NCBI GenBank assembly: GCA_032716605.1
Contig: CM064538.1
Coordinates: 20,613,954-20,677,953, forward strand
Reading direction: 5' to 3'
From: Paralithodes platypus
Lineage: Eukaryota; Arthropoda; Malacostraca; Decapoda; Lithodidae
Length of the DNA stretch: 64,000 bases
The position numbers and the translations under genes are program-made. Shown one piece after another: positions 8,850 through 19,559 of the stretch (the stretch's first letter is position 1; every line of letters starts with the position of its first letter). Below the pieces are notes generated by a model. It searched no databases, was not told where the DNA came from, and was given only the letters and a program-made list of their open reading frames with translations.

Positions 8850-9346
8850 ATTATCGAGTCTCCATCTTTAAGTAAGTTTGTTGCACGTCGATCTGTCAAA
8901 TCCAGGGAACAGTTTCTGGAATGATTTGTTGCAGTACTGAAGAATCATGTTTAGGAACGATATTTTCATCACAATAAAAAAACAACAACAACAACAACAA
9001 CACATATCTATCTATCTATCTCTATATATATATATAACGTACATAAATATAGTTACAATGTAAAATGATGTAGTACGGCAGCAAATCATTCTTGATAAGT
9101 TAGGAATTTCGCAGTATATTTGTCAGATCATGGACAAAAAGTGTTATTCTTCTGCCAAGGTATGTCTAAAACAGTTACCATAATAACATTGAACACACGC
9201 ACACACATCACTTTATCACTATCTCTCTCTCTCTCTCTCACACACACCCACACAGGGGTATTCTCAGCACATTATATACGACGCATATTTACCAGACACA
9301 CATCAAATCATACCCAATATTAATCATATTCCACTCTCAATCTGAA

Positions 9347-9348
<2 letters not shown>
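8850..9348. other. Intergenic sequence with short microsatellites
   Basis: This holds (CAA)n then (TATC)n and (TA)n at 8981-9036, and (CT)n with (AC)n near 9223-9257. No gene or element boundary is visible. Confidence 0.7.
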
Positions 9349-9380
<32 letters not shown>

Positions 9381-9850
9381 CAACTACTCCCCTTCGGGCA
9401 TAGGCTGAGAGCCTTTACATTCCACCGCTCAACACGGTGAAGCCCGTGAGGTCTCGTTCCAGTCTGGGGAGTTAGACATGTGAAGCATCCATTCATGGCT
9501 CGAAGCAGCTACATCTCTGAAGCTGCTGATTGCTTCGTTCAAGTGCTTCACCGTCTCACCCTCCAGACTCAGACCCTCACTCTCAAAACGCCACCTATTG
9601 AGCAGTGAACTCACTAGGCATTGTCCCCTTGTAGCATATTTTGAATATGAGAATATTCATACAGTGCTATTTAATCAGGGAACAATGAGGGTATTGTTTT
9701 GGCATTTCGGTGGGCTTTGTGGTAATGCACTGATACTAGGTACGGCACAAATTCAATCCCAATAATATCTTCCCATTGACATATCAGGATTTGAACCCGG
9801 GTCCATTGGATTACCAATCCAGTGGCAAGACCACTCCACCACACCTCCCC
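9349..9850 (-). mobile_element. Long tRNA-derived SINE (copy 1)
   Basis: On the minus strand the element starts GGGGAGGTGTGGTGGAGTGG (A box) and has GGGTTCAAATCC (B box). An anticodon-like TTGGTAA loop suggests a tRNA-Thr(GGT) source. It then has a body of about 400 bp and ends in a 32-bp poly(A) (poly-T at 9349-9380). Other copies are at 24118 and 54311. The body is unusually long for a SINE. It would be transcribed by RNA polymerase III and moved by a LINE. Confidence 0.85.
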
Positions 9851-9904
9851 TGAATTATGATATTATGTAAACAAAAGTGGTATTCCTCAGACAATAAAAT
9901 CACC

Positions 9905-10643
9905 TTAAGCGTTTCTTTTTATTTATTTATTCCTTAGACCTCTATCAAGCTTAAAAAATCATCCCTAAGAACCCCCTTGGATATAATTGTGTACATTTTT
10001 CGGTAGAAAATGTCAAAAATTCTGTCTAAATTATAAGCTTGCTATTGCTCGTCAGGAAAAAAATTGATAACTAAATGTCACAAAAGGCCTTAATATTGAT
10101 AAATAAATGGGGCGAAAAGTCTTTAACCCATTGACTGCGGGAGACGTTCCGGAATGACATGGCAATTTATAGCAATTTACAGGCTTTTAAAGCCTGTGGA
10201 CAAGAGTGCGAGCGAGCGGGAGCACGGCAGCCCCCCGTCCTCTCTCCAGCCGGGTGGCCGAGGCACTAAGCAGTATGAGCCATACTCCTGCTATACATAA
10301 CTGCGCTGCCAATAGCAAATTTAGCGCGACATTAGCGATTGTTGCTCAGTATTAGCGAATGTCTATGGTAGCGCTGCGGGTGAAGTCTGTGCGCTACGAA
10401 GGTCCTTCTTGTGTCATTTTGAAGCTATTTTCTTCTAGTTTTTGGCTGAATACATTTAATTTCATTCAGACACTTGCTCAATCATTCAGGAGTTGAATGA
10501 GCCCTAATATAGCGGAAATATGCCCGTAGCGTAAGTGTTAAATCACCAAACTAATGGGGTGAATGTCATAAACTATCAAAATTAATGGGGCTAAGCATGA
10601 GGGAGAAGGGGGTCAAGAGAAACCCAAAACAATCCCCTTCATA
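9905..10643 (-). mobile_element. Family B MITE (copy 3), split by a TTAA insertion
   Basis: The right-end module (CCTTAGACCTCTATCAAGC) is at 9930. The degraded core TTGCTATTGCTCGTCAGG is near 10030. The left-end module AATGGGGCTAAGCATGAGGG is near 10590. The element is opened at a TTAA inside GTCTTAAAATCGCC by the insert at 10123-10541, and sequence either side rejoins as an ordinary family B copy. Confidence 0.75.
10123..10541. mobile_element. TTAA-flanked element F nested in family B
   Basis: TTAA lies at both ends (10123-10126, 10538-10541). The ends read CCCATTGACTGCGGGAGACG and, inverted, CACTTACGCTACGGGCAT, weak inverted repeats with piggyBac-like CAC/CCC starts. The interior is GC-richer than the surroundings and has no ORF. 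The duplicated TTAA is evidence of insertion into the family B copy. Confidence 0.65.
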
Positions 10644-10919
10644 ACCTTATACTCATGCTTCGCCCAGGAGATATAAGACCTCCTGGAAATATTTGCCTAG
10701 ATGTGACCTACAGATCTGTATATTCAGTGTATATATTTGTTGGAGTTATGACTTCCAAATACTGGCTTATTCTGGGTATCTGGGTCTCGCTCTCTCTCTC
10801 TCTCTTTCTCTCTTTATTTAGCCATTGTAACACATTTGGTGCTACACATGGTGAAAGGTTAATGTTGTACAAAATCTCTCTCTCTCTCTCTGACGCACAC
10901 ACACAAACATACGCACACA

Positions 10920-10969
<50 letters not shown>

Positions 10970-11337
10970 TACTAAAATTCTCTCTCTCTCTCTTCCATAT
11001 TGATCGGTCCCAAGAAGGCAGCAACCAACCACTCATTCTAGACCCTCCACTTTCCCACATACCTGCCTCCACTTACACCATACTCCACCCCTCCATCCAC
11101 CTACCCACTTTCACCTCCACCTACCCACTTCCACCTCCACCTACCCACTTCCATCTCCACTTCTACCATACTCCACCTCCACCTCCACCTTCAGTTATAC
11201 CTCCACCTCCACCTCTCCCTCTACCTCCACTTCTCCACCTCCACTTCTCCACCGCCACCTCTCCACCTCTCCACCTTTAGTTACACATAAGACCACTCCC
11301 AACATATGCTCGGATGGCGTGTTCTGCTTAAGGGAAT
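10644..11337. repeat. Microsatellites and CCACCT-rich minisatellite
   Basis: (CT)n lies at 10787-10815, (CT)n/(AC)n at 10879-10968 and (CT)n at 10979-10993. A pyrimidine/CCACCT-rich minisatellite follows at about 11060-11278. ORFs here are simple repeats. No gene is visible. Confidence 0.85.
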
Positions 11338-11667
11338 ATAGTAGTGGCTGTTGTTTCGTCTATTAATTAATTTATTAATTTATTGTTTAGTTTCCTCGCT
11401 AGACCTCCATTAAGCTTAGATAAACATCCCCTAGACCCCCCTTTAAGAACAAGTTGTACATTTTTCGGTAGATGTAACGGGCTCGCTTTCGCTCGCCAGG
11501 AAAAAATCGACACCTAAATATCATGAAGAGTCAGAAAATTGAAAATAAAATGGGTCGAAAGATGTTAAAATCGCCAAACTAAGGAGTCGAACGACTTAAA
11601 ATTTCTAAACTAATGGGGCTAAACACGAGTGAAAAAAGGAACAGGAAAACGGCTCATCTCCCTTTAA
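11338..11667 (-). mobile_element. Family B MITE (copy 4)
   Basis: TTAA lies at 11338-11341 and 11664-11667. The order is right end, CTAGACCTCCATTAAGCTTA, AT hairpin partly lost (TTTTTCGGTAGATG), core GGCTCGCTTTCGCTCGCC, sub-repeats, then GGGGCTAAACACGAG. The GC hairpin is deleted. It shares its right TTAA with the next element. Confidence 0.8.
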
Positions 11668-12188
11668 GGGGGCTTTACCTGGACTTCCTTCTCCCTCATG
11701 TTTAGCCCCACTGGTTTCGAGTTTCTAGGACGTTAGTTCCATTAGTTTGGCGATTTTAAGACCTTCCACCCCCTTTCATTTTGAGATTTTAAGGCGTTCG
11801 TTCCGTTATTTTGGCGATTTTAAGACCTTCCACCCCATTTCGTTTTGAGATTTTAAGACGTTCGTTCCGTTATTTTGGCGATTTTAAGACCTACCACCCC
11901 ATTTCGTTTTGAGATTTTAAGGCGTTCGTTCCATTAGTTTGGCGATTTTAAGAACTTTCACCCCATTTCGTTTTGAGATTTTTAGACGTTCGTCCTATTA
12001 CTTTGGCGACTTTTTCCATGCGAGCGATAGTAAGCCTGTAGTTTTAGGAGGAAAAATGTACAAAGTAATCTTGAAAGGGGGTTTAGAGGGTGTTTTTTTT
12101 TAAGCTTGATGGAGGTCTTGGGAGGAAACTAAACAATATAAATGAATGAATACAGAAATTAACAAATACATACAAATCTCCCCTTCTG
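11664..12188 (+). mobile_element. Family B MITE (copy 5) with expanded internal sub-repeats
   Basis: It starts TTAAGGGGGCTTTACC. The GATTTTAAGACSTTCGTTCC / CACCCCATTTCGTTTTGAG sub-repeats are present about twice as often as in other copies (11750-12000), explaining the greater length. The core (GCGAGCGATAGTAAGCC) and the right-end module follow. The right TTAA has decayed to TTCT. Confidence 0.8.
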
Positions 12189-12197
12189 TCTATCTAT

Positions 12198-12625
12198 CTA
12201 TTGCCGGACGCCGTGATCCTCGAAGGGGTGGCCACAAACGAAACTCCCCCATGCACCTCTGTCCCCAGTCAGTCGACGCCCCTCTTCCCATCCAGCACTG
12301 CTTTCACGCATATACTTCTTAACTCCATCCTTCCACCTCTCACTCGGTCTACATCTCCCTCTCTGTCCTTCCACCTCACTCTCGTACAGCCTCTTAGTCA
12401 TTCTCTCGCTTCCCATACGTTCCATATGGCCAAACCATCTCAAAGTGTTCCTTTTCACACTTTCCAGCACATCTACATCCATACCACACCTCTCTCGTAC
12501 TTACCCATTCGTCTGTCTATCCCTCCATGTAACTCCGCACGCACTTCTCAAGTAACTCATTTCCACCGCTCTCACTCTTGGTTTGAGCCCCTTAAAACCA
12601 TAATCAATAGTCTGGGATATTATAT
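12198..12625 (-). pseudogene. LINE C-terminal fragment (WFGH-type)
   Basis: The minus strand reads ...GLKPRVRAVEMSYLRSACG..WRDRQTN, a TAA, then VKRNTLRWFGHMERM and RGRCRPSERWKDGVKKYM. LRWFGHxxRM followed by RGRPxxxW is the hallmark of the region after the reverse transcriptase in many invertebrate LINE polyproteins. Only this C-terminal part is left and the in-frame stop makes it non-functional. A similar but different fragment is at 42483-42958. Confidence 0.75.
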
Positions 12626-12688
12626 AGAACTGTAAGTATCTCGTTTATGTTCGATGCAAACATCTCTCTCTCTCCTTTCATTCCCTCA

Positions 12689-12689
<1 letters not shown>

Positions 12690-12736
<47 letters not shown>

Positions 12737-12763
12737 TATATATATATATATATATATATATAA
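12690..12763. repeat. (CT)n(TA)n microsatellite
   Basis: A pure CT run is followed by a TA run. Confidence 0.95.
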
Positions 12764-12904
12764 TACGCATGGATCTGGGAAGAGAGGAGCATTCAGGTTC
12801 GCTCAGGCGTGAAACATCCGCTATTCAGGTTTGCTGCGAGAGTTTTGCATATATTGGGACAATACAGAGAAGGTTATTATAGTTCAGGCTCATATTCCCA
12901 TTTT

Positions 12905-13392
<488 letters not shown>

Positions 13393-13424
13393 AGGAAATA
13401 CATATGCCCATCCCCCCTTAAAGA

Positions 13425-13718
13425 CCATATAGGTTGTAATAAATCAGCTTGCCGTCCGTCCCATTTAACCCTTTGAGTACCAGCGACGTGTTATATTGTA
13501 TTCAAGCTATATTTAAACGGTATTATGCAGCTTAGGAAGGATCTGTGGTAGTTAAAATAGTTGGTTGAGATAGTTTGAAGCCTTATAATTGCTAGAGGTC
13601 CTTGCTAAGCTGAATATAATCGCATCATAGTTGCCAGAATATGATGAACAGGACGTCACTGGTAGAAAAAGGGTTCAATAGCATATAGGTTGTAATAAAT
13701 CAGCTCGCCGTCCGTCCC
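13425..13718. mobile_element. Family E MITE (piggyBac-like), between 38-bp direct repeats
   Basis: The element is TTAA-CCCTTTGAGTACCAGCGACG ... GACGTCACTGGTAGAAAAAGGG-TTCA (13465-13677). Inner motifs are GCTTAGGAAGGATCTGTGG and AATCGCATCATAGTTGCCAG. Directly repeated flanks (CATATAGGTTGTAATAAATC...) lie at 13425-13463 and 13679-13718, much longer than a TSD, so the locus was duplicated before or during insertion. TTAA with CCC ends is typical of piggyBac-group MITEs. Confidence 0.75.
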
Positions 13719-13857
13719 CTTTTCAGCCGTCCACTCAGCGCGGTAATCTGATTGTCCGCCTGCCCGTAACCACATCTTCTTGGTTACCGGTCCGTGGCCG
13801 CTCATGTGTATACCAACAACATAATGTAGACAGGGAGGTTCATACATACACATACAT

Positions 13858-15318
13858 ACAATCTCTCCTAGAGTTCTAAAGGAAGCTAAGGATGAGCTCG
13901 CCAAACCACTGACATTACTATTCAATAAATCCTTGCAGTCTGGAACTATGCCCGATCAGTGGAAGCTAGCCAACGTAACACCGATATTAAAAATAGGCAG
14001 CAAATCCCTACCCAGTAACTATCGTCCAATTAGCTTAACCTCAGTTGTATGTAAAATTCTAGAAACGGTCATACGAGACAGACTCGTAAATCACTTAGAG
14101 GAAAATAATATACTTAAAGATACTCAACACGGCTTTCGTAAAAAACGTTCCTGTTTAACAAACCTCTTAGACTTCTTCCACGATATCCTCAACCTCTACG
14201 ATGAGAGTAAAGCTGTAGATATTATATACCTTGATTTTCAAAAGGCCTTTGACAAAGTTCCCCACAAACGTTTACTGCTAAAACTAAAAGCGCATGGAAT
14301 ACAAGACGGTGTGTTGAAATGGATAGAAAATTGGCTCAGCGACAGAAAGCAAAGAGTAGTCATAAACGGTAAGGCATCTAAATGGACCAATGTAAGTAGC
14401 GGGGTACCCCAGGGATCGGTACTAGGACCAATTATCTTTCTAATTTACATCAACGACATAGATGAGGGTCTCACCTGTACAATCTCAAAATTTGCTGACG
14501 ATACAAAAATTGCAAATAGCGTACTCTCAAAAGAACAAGTTGACGATATGCAACACAATCTAGATAAATTGTCATGTTGGGCTCAAATTTGGCAAATGAG
14601 TTTCAATGCGGATAAATGTAAAGTACTACATATCGGATACCTAAATGAGAAAGCAAACTATTCGATGAATGGCACTCAGCTTAAGAATGTAAACAGAGAA
14701 ACCGATCTGGGAGTAACAATATCGAATAACCTAAAACCGAGTCAACAATGTTCAGAAGTTGTTAAGAAGGCAAACAAAATAATTGGCTTTATAGGCAGGT
14801 CATTTCAGCATAAATCCAAAGAAGTTATCCTAACCCTTTAAAATTCCTTAGTCCGCCCTCTTCTGGAATACTGCGTTCAATCCTGGTGCCCTTATTACCA
14901 AAAAGATATAAACAAGCTAGAACGAGTTCAACGTAGAGTTACCAAAATGATACCTAGCCTAAAGAACAAACCATACGAAGAGCGTCTTAGAGAATTAAAT
15001 ATATTTCCTTTAACCCAGCGCAGATTAAGAGGTGACTTAATTCTAGTGTTCAAAATCATCAAAGGCATCGACAATATGAACTGTAGTAAGTACTTCACTA
15101 TCGACCAATCTAATTACACGCGGGGAAACGGTTGCAAAATTATTGGTAAATCTTTTAACTCACACGAATCTAAGAATTTCTTCTTCAATCGAGTTGTCAA
15201 CTTGTGGAATGGGCTTCCCCGATACGTTATAGACTGCATCACCGTTGATTCATTTAAACTCCGCCTAGACAAATATCTGGCATCAAACCCGCGACTGACT
15301 GCGTTTGTAAATGAATAA
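13858..15318 (+). pseudogene. CR1-like reverse transcriptase fragment, one in-frame stop
   Basis: One frame is interrupted only by TAA at 14839-14841; copy 2 has TAC there. Motifs in order are NYRPISLTSVVCK, DFQKAFDKVPH, SGVPQGSVLGP, KFADDTKIANS (catalytic Asp pair) and LGVTIS. The C-terminal region follows with NKPYEERLRELN, RGNGCK and NLWNGLP, ending AFVNE at 15318. The AP endonuclease and the first RT blocks are missing, so it cannot move on its own. Confidence 0.85.
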
Positions 15319-15545
15319 CTTTATTTTATCCCCCCCTCAGTTACTAACCCATCTGTCCCCTACTAACTTCCTAATCCTGCCACGGACATTAGTTCCAGGG
15401 CAGTAATTCCCTTTCCAATGTTCCCTTACCCACTCTAAACCACTGTTTGGACACTTGATCCTCAGTGTTTTGGAGGACAAGCAACCTAGAAGGGTCACTA
15501 GATCTGTTGTTGCTTGATTTCCTTTGTACTCATTTGTACTCCTTT
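13858..15545 (+). mobile_element. CR1-like LINE, 5'-truncated (copy 1)
   Basis: The element starts inside the reverse transcriptase at a CATACATA microsatellite. It carries RT and the C-terminal domain, then a 3' UTR (15319-15520) ending in imperfect TTTGTACTC repeats. CR1 elements typically end in short tandem repeats instead of poly(A). The copy at 37283 shares the same 3' UTR. Confidence 0.85.
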
Positions 15546-15900
15546 GTACATGCAGGCAGACAGGCACATTTACTGTATACACGTACATACACATAACACA
15601 TTCAATATATATACATACATACGCACATGACACATGCAGGCAGACAGGCACATACACACATACATACACACAACACATGCAACATATACACATGCATACA
15701 CACACAACACATGCAGGCAGACAGGCACATACACACATACATACACACAACACAAGCACCATATACACATGCATACACACACAACACATGCAGGCAGACA
15801 GGCACATACACACATACATACACACAACACATGCATACACACATGCATACACACACAACACATACAGGCAGACAGGCAGGAAGGCAACCATATACTGTAT
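15541..15900. repeat. Minisatellite with GCAGGCAGACAGGCACAT unit
   Basis: About four to five units of roughly 77 bp, each with the GCAGGCAGACAGGCAC motif and a CACATACATACACAC tail, directly follow the CR1 3' end. ORFs on both strands arise from the AC-rich composition. Confidence 0.9.
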
Positions 15901-16112
15901 TATATACTGTACCTATACATACGCACACATACTAGATACTATATATATAATATCGAAAATCATCGTAAATTGCTGGACAAAGCGCTCGAGTGACACCAAC
16001 GTTGTACTCTGAAACTCCCAAGTGACCAGTTAAAGAGACGCCCGTGTGTCGGTTCACTGTGGTATAATAAGGTGCTCGTTAGTTGCAGCATGGACCAACA
16101 TATTGCAACATT

Positions 16113-16160
<48 letters not shown>

Positions 16161-16345
16161 CTTAGCACCAACAGTCACGCATCAGACCCGGGCTAAACAT
16201 GAGAGAGAATGGGAGGGGGGGGGGGGGGGCTATGTCTCGGTCACCACGGTAGGATAAGGCTCTCGTCAACAGCAATAGCAACAACAGCACGAACCAACAT
16301 TCCACACACTGCACCGTAGCGAAAGTCACGCACCAGACCAAAATG
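15901..16345. repeat. Unassigned sequence with a degenerate tandem duplication and (AC)n
   Basis: TAAGGTGCTCGT...ACCAACAT...ACATTCCACAC...GTCACGCATCAGACC at 16070-16190 is repeated imperfectly at 16256-16340. A 44-bp (AC)n tract has expanded within the first copy (16115-16158). A G-run lies near 16215. Confidence 0.7.
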
Positions 16346-16411
16346 TTATTGACGTTTCCTGCCGCTCTCTCGGTGTTCCCGTTGCGCGAACCTTCCGGCA
16401 TTTCCCGAGAT
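16324..16411. repeat. Dispersed repeat G, copy 1 (second at 17155-17247)
   Basis: ATGTTATTGACGTTTCCTGC, TCGGTGTTCCCGTTG and GGCATTTCCCGAGATTAA occur in both copies in the same order and orientation. A family B element sits between them. The repeat could be part of an LTR or another transposon; I cannot name it. Confidence 0.7.
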
Positions 16412-16852
16412 TAAGAGGGGATGGGCGTATTTTATGATTGTTTGTTGTTGTTGTTGTTGCTGTTCCCAAGGCTGTCTGGCCGAGCAGCCCCAAGATCCCG
16501 AGCAAGGCCAAGGCCATAACCGAGTGCCCCCACAAAACCCTCCCTACTCACCACTAATAAAGCCCAGGTGACCGAAGCCACTCCACGGCAGGTGAGCTGA
16601 GGAGGGTGCGGAAACGCCCGGGAAACCAAAGCCCCACCCAAGGCCCTGTGCCCCTCAGCAATTATGAAGGGAAAGTTGAGGGGCAAAGGAAAAATGTGAC
16701 GCTTTTGGCTACCAATCTGCCAACCTCTACGTTGGCAGTAGGGAGGTCAATCCACGGAAGAGACGCCTCCCCTTGAGATCTAGAAACTACATAAGTAAAA
16801 GGAATAGTCAGAGTAAGCTATGGGTATGGCAGAGATCGCTCAGTTCTCACTC
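16412..16852. other. GC-richer unassigned sequence
   Basis: The stretch begins with a (GTT)n run and contains GGCTGTCTGGCCGAGCAGCC-type sequence. The minus-strand ORF (16432-16686) lacks recognisable motifs. No gene is supported. Confidence 0.4.
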
Positions 16853-17151
16853 TGATAGATTGTTTGTTAATCTATCTATTGTTTTTTAGTTTCATCGCTA
16901 GACCTCCATCAAACTTAAAACTAGATTCCCCTTCAAGAATAAATTTGTACATTTTTCGATAGAATAATGTCCCAGCCGAAGGCTGTTTCCTCTTAGAATT
17001 ACAGGTTCGGTATCACTCGCCAGGAAAAAATCGACATCTAAATGGCATAGATATAGATACAAAAGGTCTTAAAATCGACAAACTAATGGGGCGAATGTCT
17101 TAAAATCTGAAAACTAACGGGGCTAAACATGAGGGAGAAGGGGGACCGTAG
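16853..17151 (-). mobile_element. Family B MITE (copy 6), termini degraded
   Basis: CTAGACCTCCATCAAACTTA, the AT hairpin (ATTTTTCGATAGAATAAT), the GC hairpin (CAGCCGAAGGCTG), the core GGTATCACTCGCC, and GGGGCTAAACATGAGGGAG occur in order. The TTAA ends are lost. Confidence 0.75.
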
Positions 17152-17154
17152 TAG

Positions 17155-17430
17155 CGAGAATCACACACCGGACCCCCAAAATGTTATTAACGTTTCCTGC
17201 CGCTCTCGGTGTTCCCGTTGAGCGAATCTTACGGCATTTCCCGAGATTAAACCCCGCGGAGCTGGCTTTGCGGTGTAAATTCCCGGGATGAACTCCGGTG
17301 TTAGGGGCCCGCAGGGTAAAGACTATCTCAATTACGCCTCAAACATCCACATACCCTTCCTAATATGAATAAAATCGTCTAATAATAGCCAGATAACAGA
17401 AACAAATGCGTAATTTTATCTTCTAAAGGT
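17155..17430. repeat. Dispersed repeat G, copy 2, and unassigned sequence
   Basis: Repeat G occupies 17155-17247. The remaining sequence has GCCCGCAGGGTAAAGAC and AATCGTCTAATAATAGCCAG. The latter resembles the inner part of family E, so a degraded family E fragment is likely at 17355-17405. Confidence 0.5.
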
Positions 17431-17453
17431 TAACTAAACCTAACCTAACCTAA
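17431..17453. repeat. Interstitial CCTAA run
   Basis: Four CCTAA-type units (AACCTAACCTAACCTAACCT) sit directly before the LINE fragment. CCTAA/TTAGG is the arthropod telomere unit. The run is short, so it may be an interstitial remnant or chance. Confidence 0.6.
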
Positions 17454-18050
17454 CCTCAACCGCCTCAAGGGGTTCTTTACCCCTGCACAGCTTCTTGCTC
17501 TGTACAGGGGCACAGTGCGTCCTTGTATTGAGTATTGTTCGCATGTGTGGGGAGGATCCTCTCACACCGCACTCCTAGACAAAGTAGAAAGGAAAGCTTT
17601 TCGTATTATTAACTCCCGTCCACTCACCAACTCTCTGCAATCTCTCTCTCTTCGCCGCAATGTTCCATCTCTCTCGCTATTCTATTGCTACTACAATAAT
17701 CAGTGTTCCTCAGAGCTCTCTCAGTGCATAAATTATCACCTCCTCTACATAGGGTACATAGTACCCGTCATGCAACACAATCCCACCCCTACTCTGTGCA
17801 ACTCTCCAACTCAAGAGTGAAACGATACTCCCTATCTTTTTTCTGTTCAACAGCTGAGCTCTGGAACTCTCTCTCTGAATCCATCTTTCCATCATTCTAT
17901 GGCTCAAATTGCTTCAAACTCCATGTGTCCAGATATTTTAGCTCGAACTTTCCTTGTTTTTGGCCCTGTCACTCTTTCAACTCTTGGGGAGGCACAGGCA
18001 GTTTTGCCTTTTGTCTTCCTCATCCACATGGAAAAAAACCCAGACCTACA
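17454..18050 (+). pseudogene. Jockey/CR1-like LINE 3' fragment
   Basis: This matches the last part of the LINE at 2289-5332, from CTCAACCGCCT onward (IEYCSHVWGGSSHTALLDKV). It has a frame change near 17735, keeps the terminal SQLSNSRVKRY/TAELWNSL region, and ends with the family's 3' UTR and AAAAAACCC. It is dead and 5'-truncated. Confidence 0.85.
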
Positions 18051-18053
18051 GAA

Positions 18054-18092
18054 CTTAACCTAACTGTGCCTAACCTAATCTGACCTAACCCA
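18054..18092. repeat. Degenerate CCTAA-type run
   Basis: CTTAACCTAACTGTGCCTAA and further CCTAA/CTGACC-type units follow the LINE fragment, mirroring the run before it. Confidence 0.55.
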
Positions 18093-18108
18093 AACAAGGA
18101 TGCTTACG

Positions 18109-18109
<1 letters not shown>

Positions 18110-18181
<72 letters not shown>

Positions 18182-18190
18182 GAGTGAGAG
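18110..18190. repeat. (GA)n microsatellite
   Basis: A nearly pure run of about 70 bp ends in GAGTGAGAGTGA. Confidence 0.95.
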
Positions 18191-18335
18191 AAAAGTGTTG
18201 CTGTTTCGATGTGCTTGAGAAGGGAAGAGAAGTGGGGAAAGAAAAAAGCACCTACTCAATAAAACCGGCACATTCTTCTGGTAAATTTTATCTCCACTCT
18301 CGTGAATTATAGTCGGAAATACCCCCATTGTAGGC

Positions 18336-18716
18336 ATTATATGGGGAGGTGCGTCGTTTTTCTTGACCCCCTTCTCCCTCATGCTTAACACCATTAGTTT
18401 TGAGATTGTATGACGTTCGCCCCATTAGTTTGTCGATTTTAGACCTTTAGCCCCATTTCTTTGGCAACAGTAAGACCAGTCACGTCCTTTAGGTGTCGAA
18501 TTTTTTCTCCTGGCGAGCGATAGCGAGCCTGTAGCTTTGTAGGAGCCGACCATCGGTCGGGAAATTTGTCTACCGAAAAATGTAAAAATTCATCTCTGAG
18601 GGGAATTATGGGGATCTTTTTGTTCAAGCTTGATGGGGGCCTAGAAACAAATAAAATAATAATAAATAAATAAATATATAAACAAATAGAAAACAGCTAC
18701 CCCCTTATCGCGATTG
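18336..18716 (+). mobile_element. Family B MITE (copy 7)
   Basis: It has CTTCTCCCTCATGCTTAACA, sub-repeats, the core GGCGAGCGATAGCGAGCC, a GC hairpin with TCGG changes, ACCGAAAAATGT, and a right end with CAAGCTTGATGGGGGCCTAG. The terminal sequence is ACCCCCTTAT. Confidence 0.8.
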
Positions 18717-18767
18717 GTTTTAGCAGTCAATGCGCGGGTAGTTTTAAGAGTCCATTTTGCTAGTGTA

Positions 18768-19133
18768 TTAAGGGGGTAGAACTCGCTTTTTATGGACCTC
18801 CTTCTCCCTCATGTTTAGCATATTAGTTTTGAGATTTTAAGACGTTCCTTCCATTAGTTTGGCGATTCTAATACCTTTCGCCCCGTTCCGTTGTCAATTT
18901 CAAGACCTTTCGTGCCATTTAGGTGTCGACTTTTTTCCTGGCGAGCGATAGCGAGCCTGTAATTTTAAGAGAATCCGGCCTTCAGCCGGGAATTTTTTCT
19001 ATCGAAAAATGTACAAATTTACCTTGAAGGGGGGTCTAGGGGGTGTTTTTTTAAAGCTTGATGGAGGTCTAGCGAAGAAACTAAAAAATAAATAAATTAA
19101 TAGCCCAAAAGAAAACTGCCGCTGTCCCCTTAA
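18768..19133 (+). mobile_element. Family B MITE (copy 8), complete
   Basis: TTAA lies at both ends (18768-18771, 19130-19133). All modules are present, including GGCGAGCGATAGCGAGCC, the GC hairpin (GGCCTTCAGCCGG) and ATCGAAAAATGT. This is one of the best copies for defining family B. Confidence 0.88.
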
Positions 19134-19282
19134 CCACTACACATATCGCGACATATGTGGAGCGACTCGTAAACCAGATCTGCGCATAGCCTACCTGAGA
19201 CCGTAATATCGCAGGTAGAGGTCTTAGGGAGTCACGGAAATCGGGTAACCTCAGCCATATTGGGGCCACTTTGTTTTGTTCT

Positions 19283-19536
19283 ATGTGAGTGAGGGAGACA
19301 AACGGCAGAACTGCCAGTAGCGAGTGCCTCCCCCATAGTTGAAGGAGTGACGGGGGCAAAATCAAGGGACGTTCGAGCCAAAATGCCTGGACACACGGAG
19401 TTTGAAGCAAGTTAAGAGGGAAAGACTGATTCTGGGAGAGAGTTTCAGAGCTCAGCTGTTGAATAGAAGAAAGACTGAGAGTAACGTTTCACTCTTGGGT
19501 TGGAGAGTTGCACAGAGTAGGGGTGGGATTGTGTTG
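19283..19536 (-). pseudogene. Jockey/CR1-like LINE 3' fragment, antisense
   Basis: On the minus strand this matches the terminal SHPYSVQLSNPRVKRYS...WNSLPESV...RHFGSNV region and the 3' UTR of the 2289-5332 LINE. Small indels break the frame. Confidence 0.8.
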
Positions 19537-19559
19537 ATATCTGCCTCTCTCTACCTTCA

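Noticed and set aside
9780..9850. Functional tRNA-Thr gene
   Set aside because: The head lacks a proper acceptor stem closing after the T arm and continues into a SINE body with poly(A). Three copies share the body.
10240..10275. GGTGGCCGAGGCAC as an RNA polymerase III A box
   Set aside because: No B box follows at a suitable distance. It lies inside the TTAA-flanked element F.
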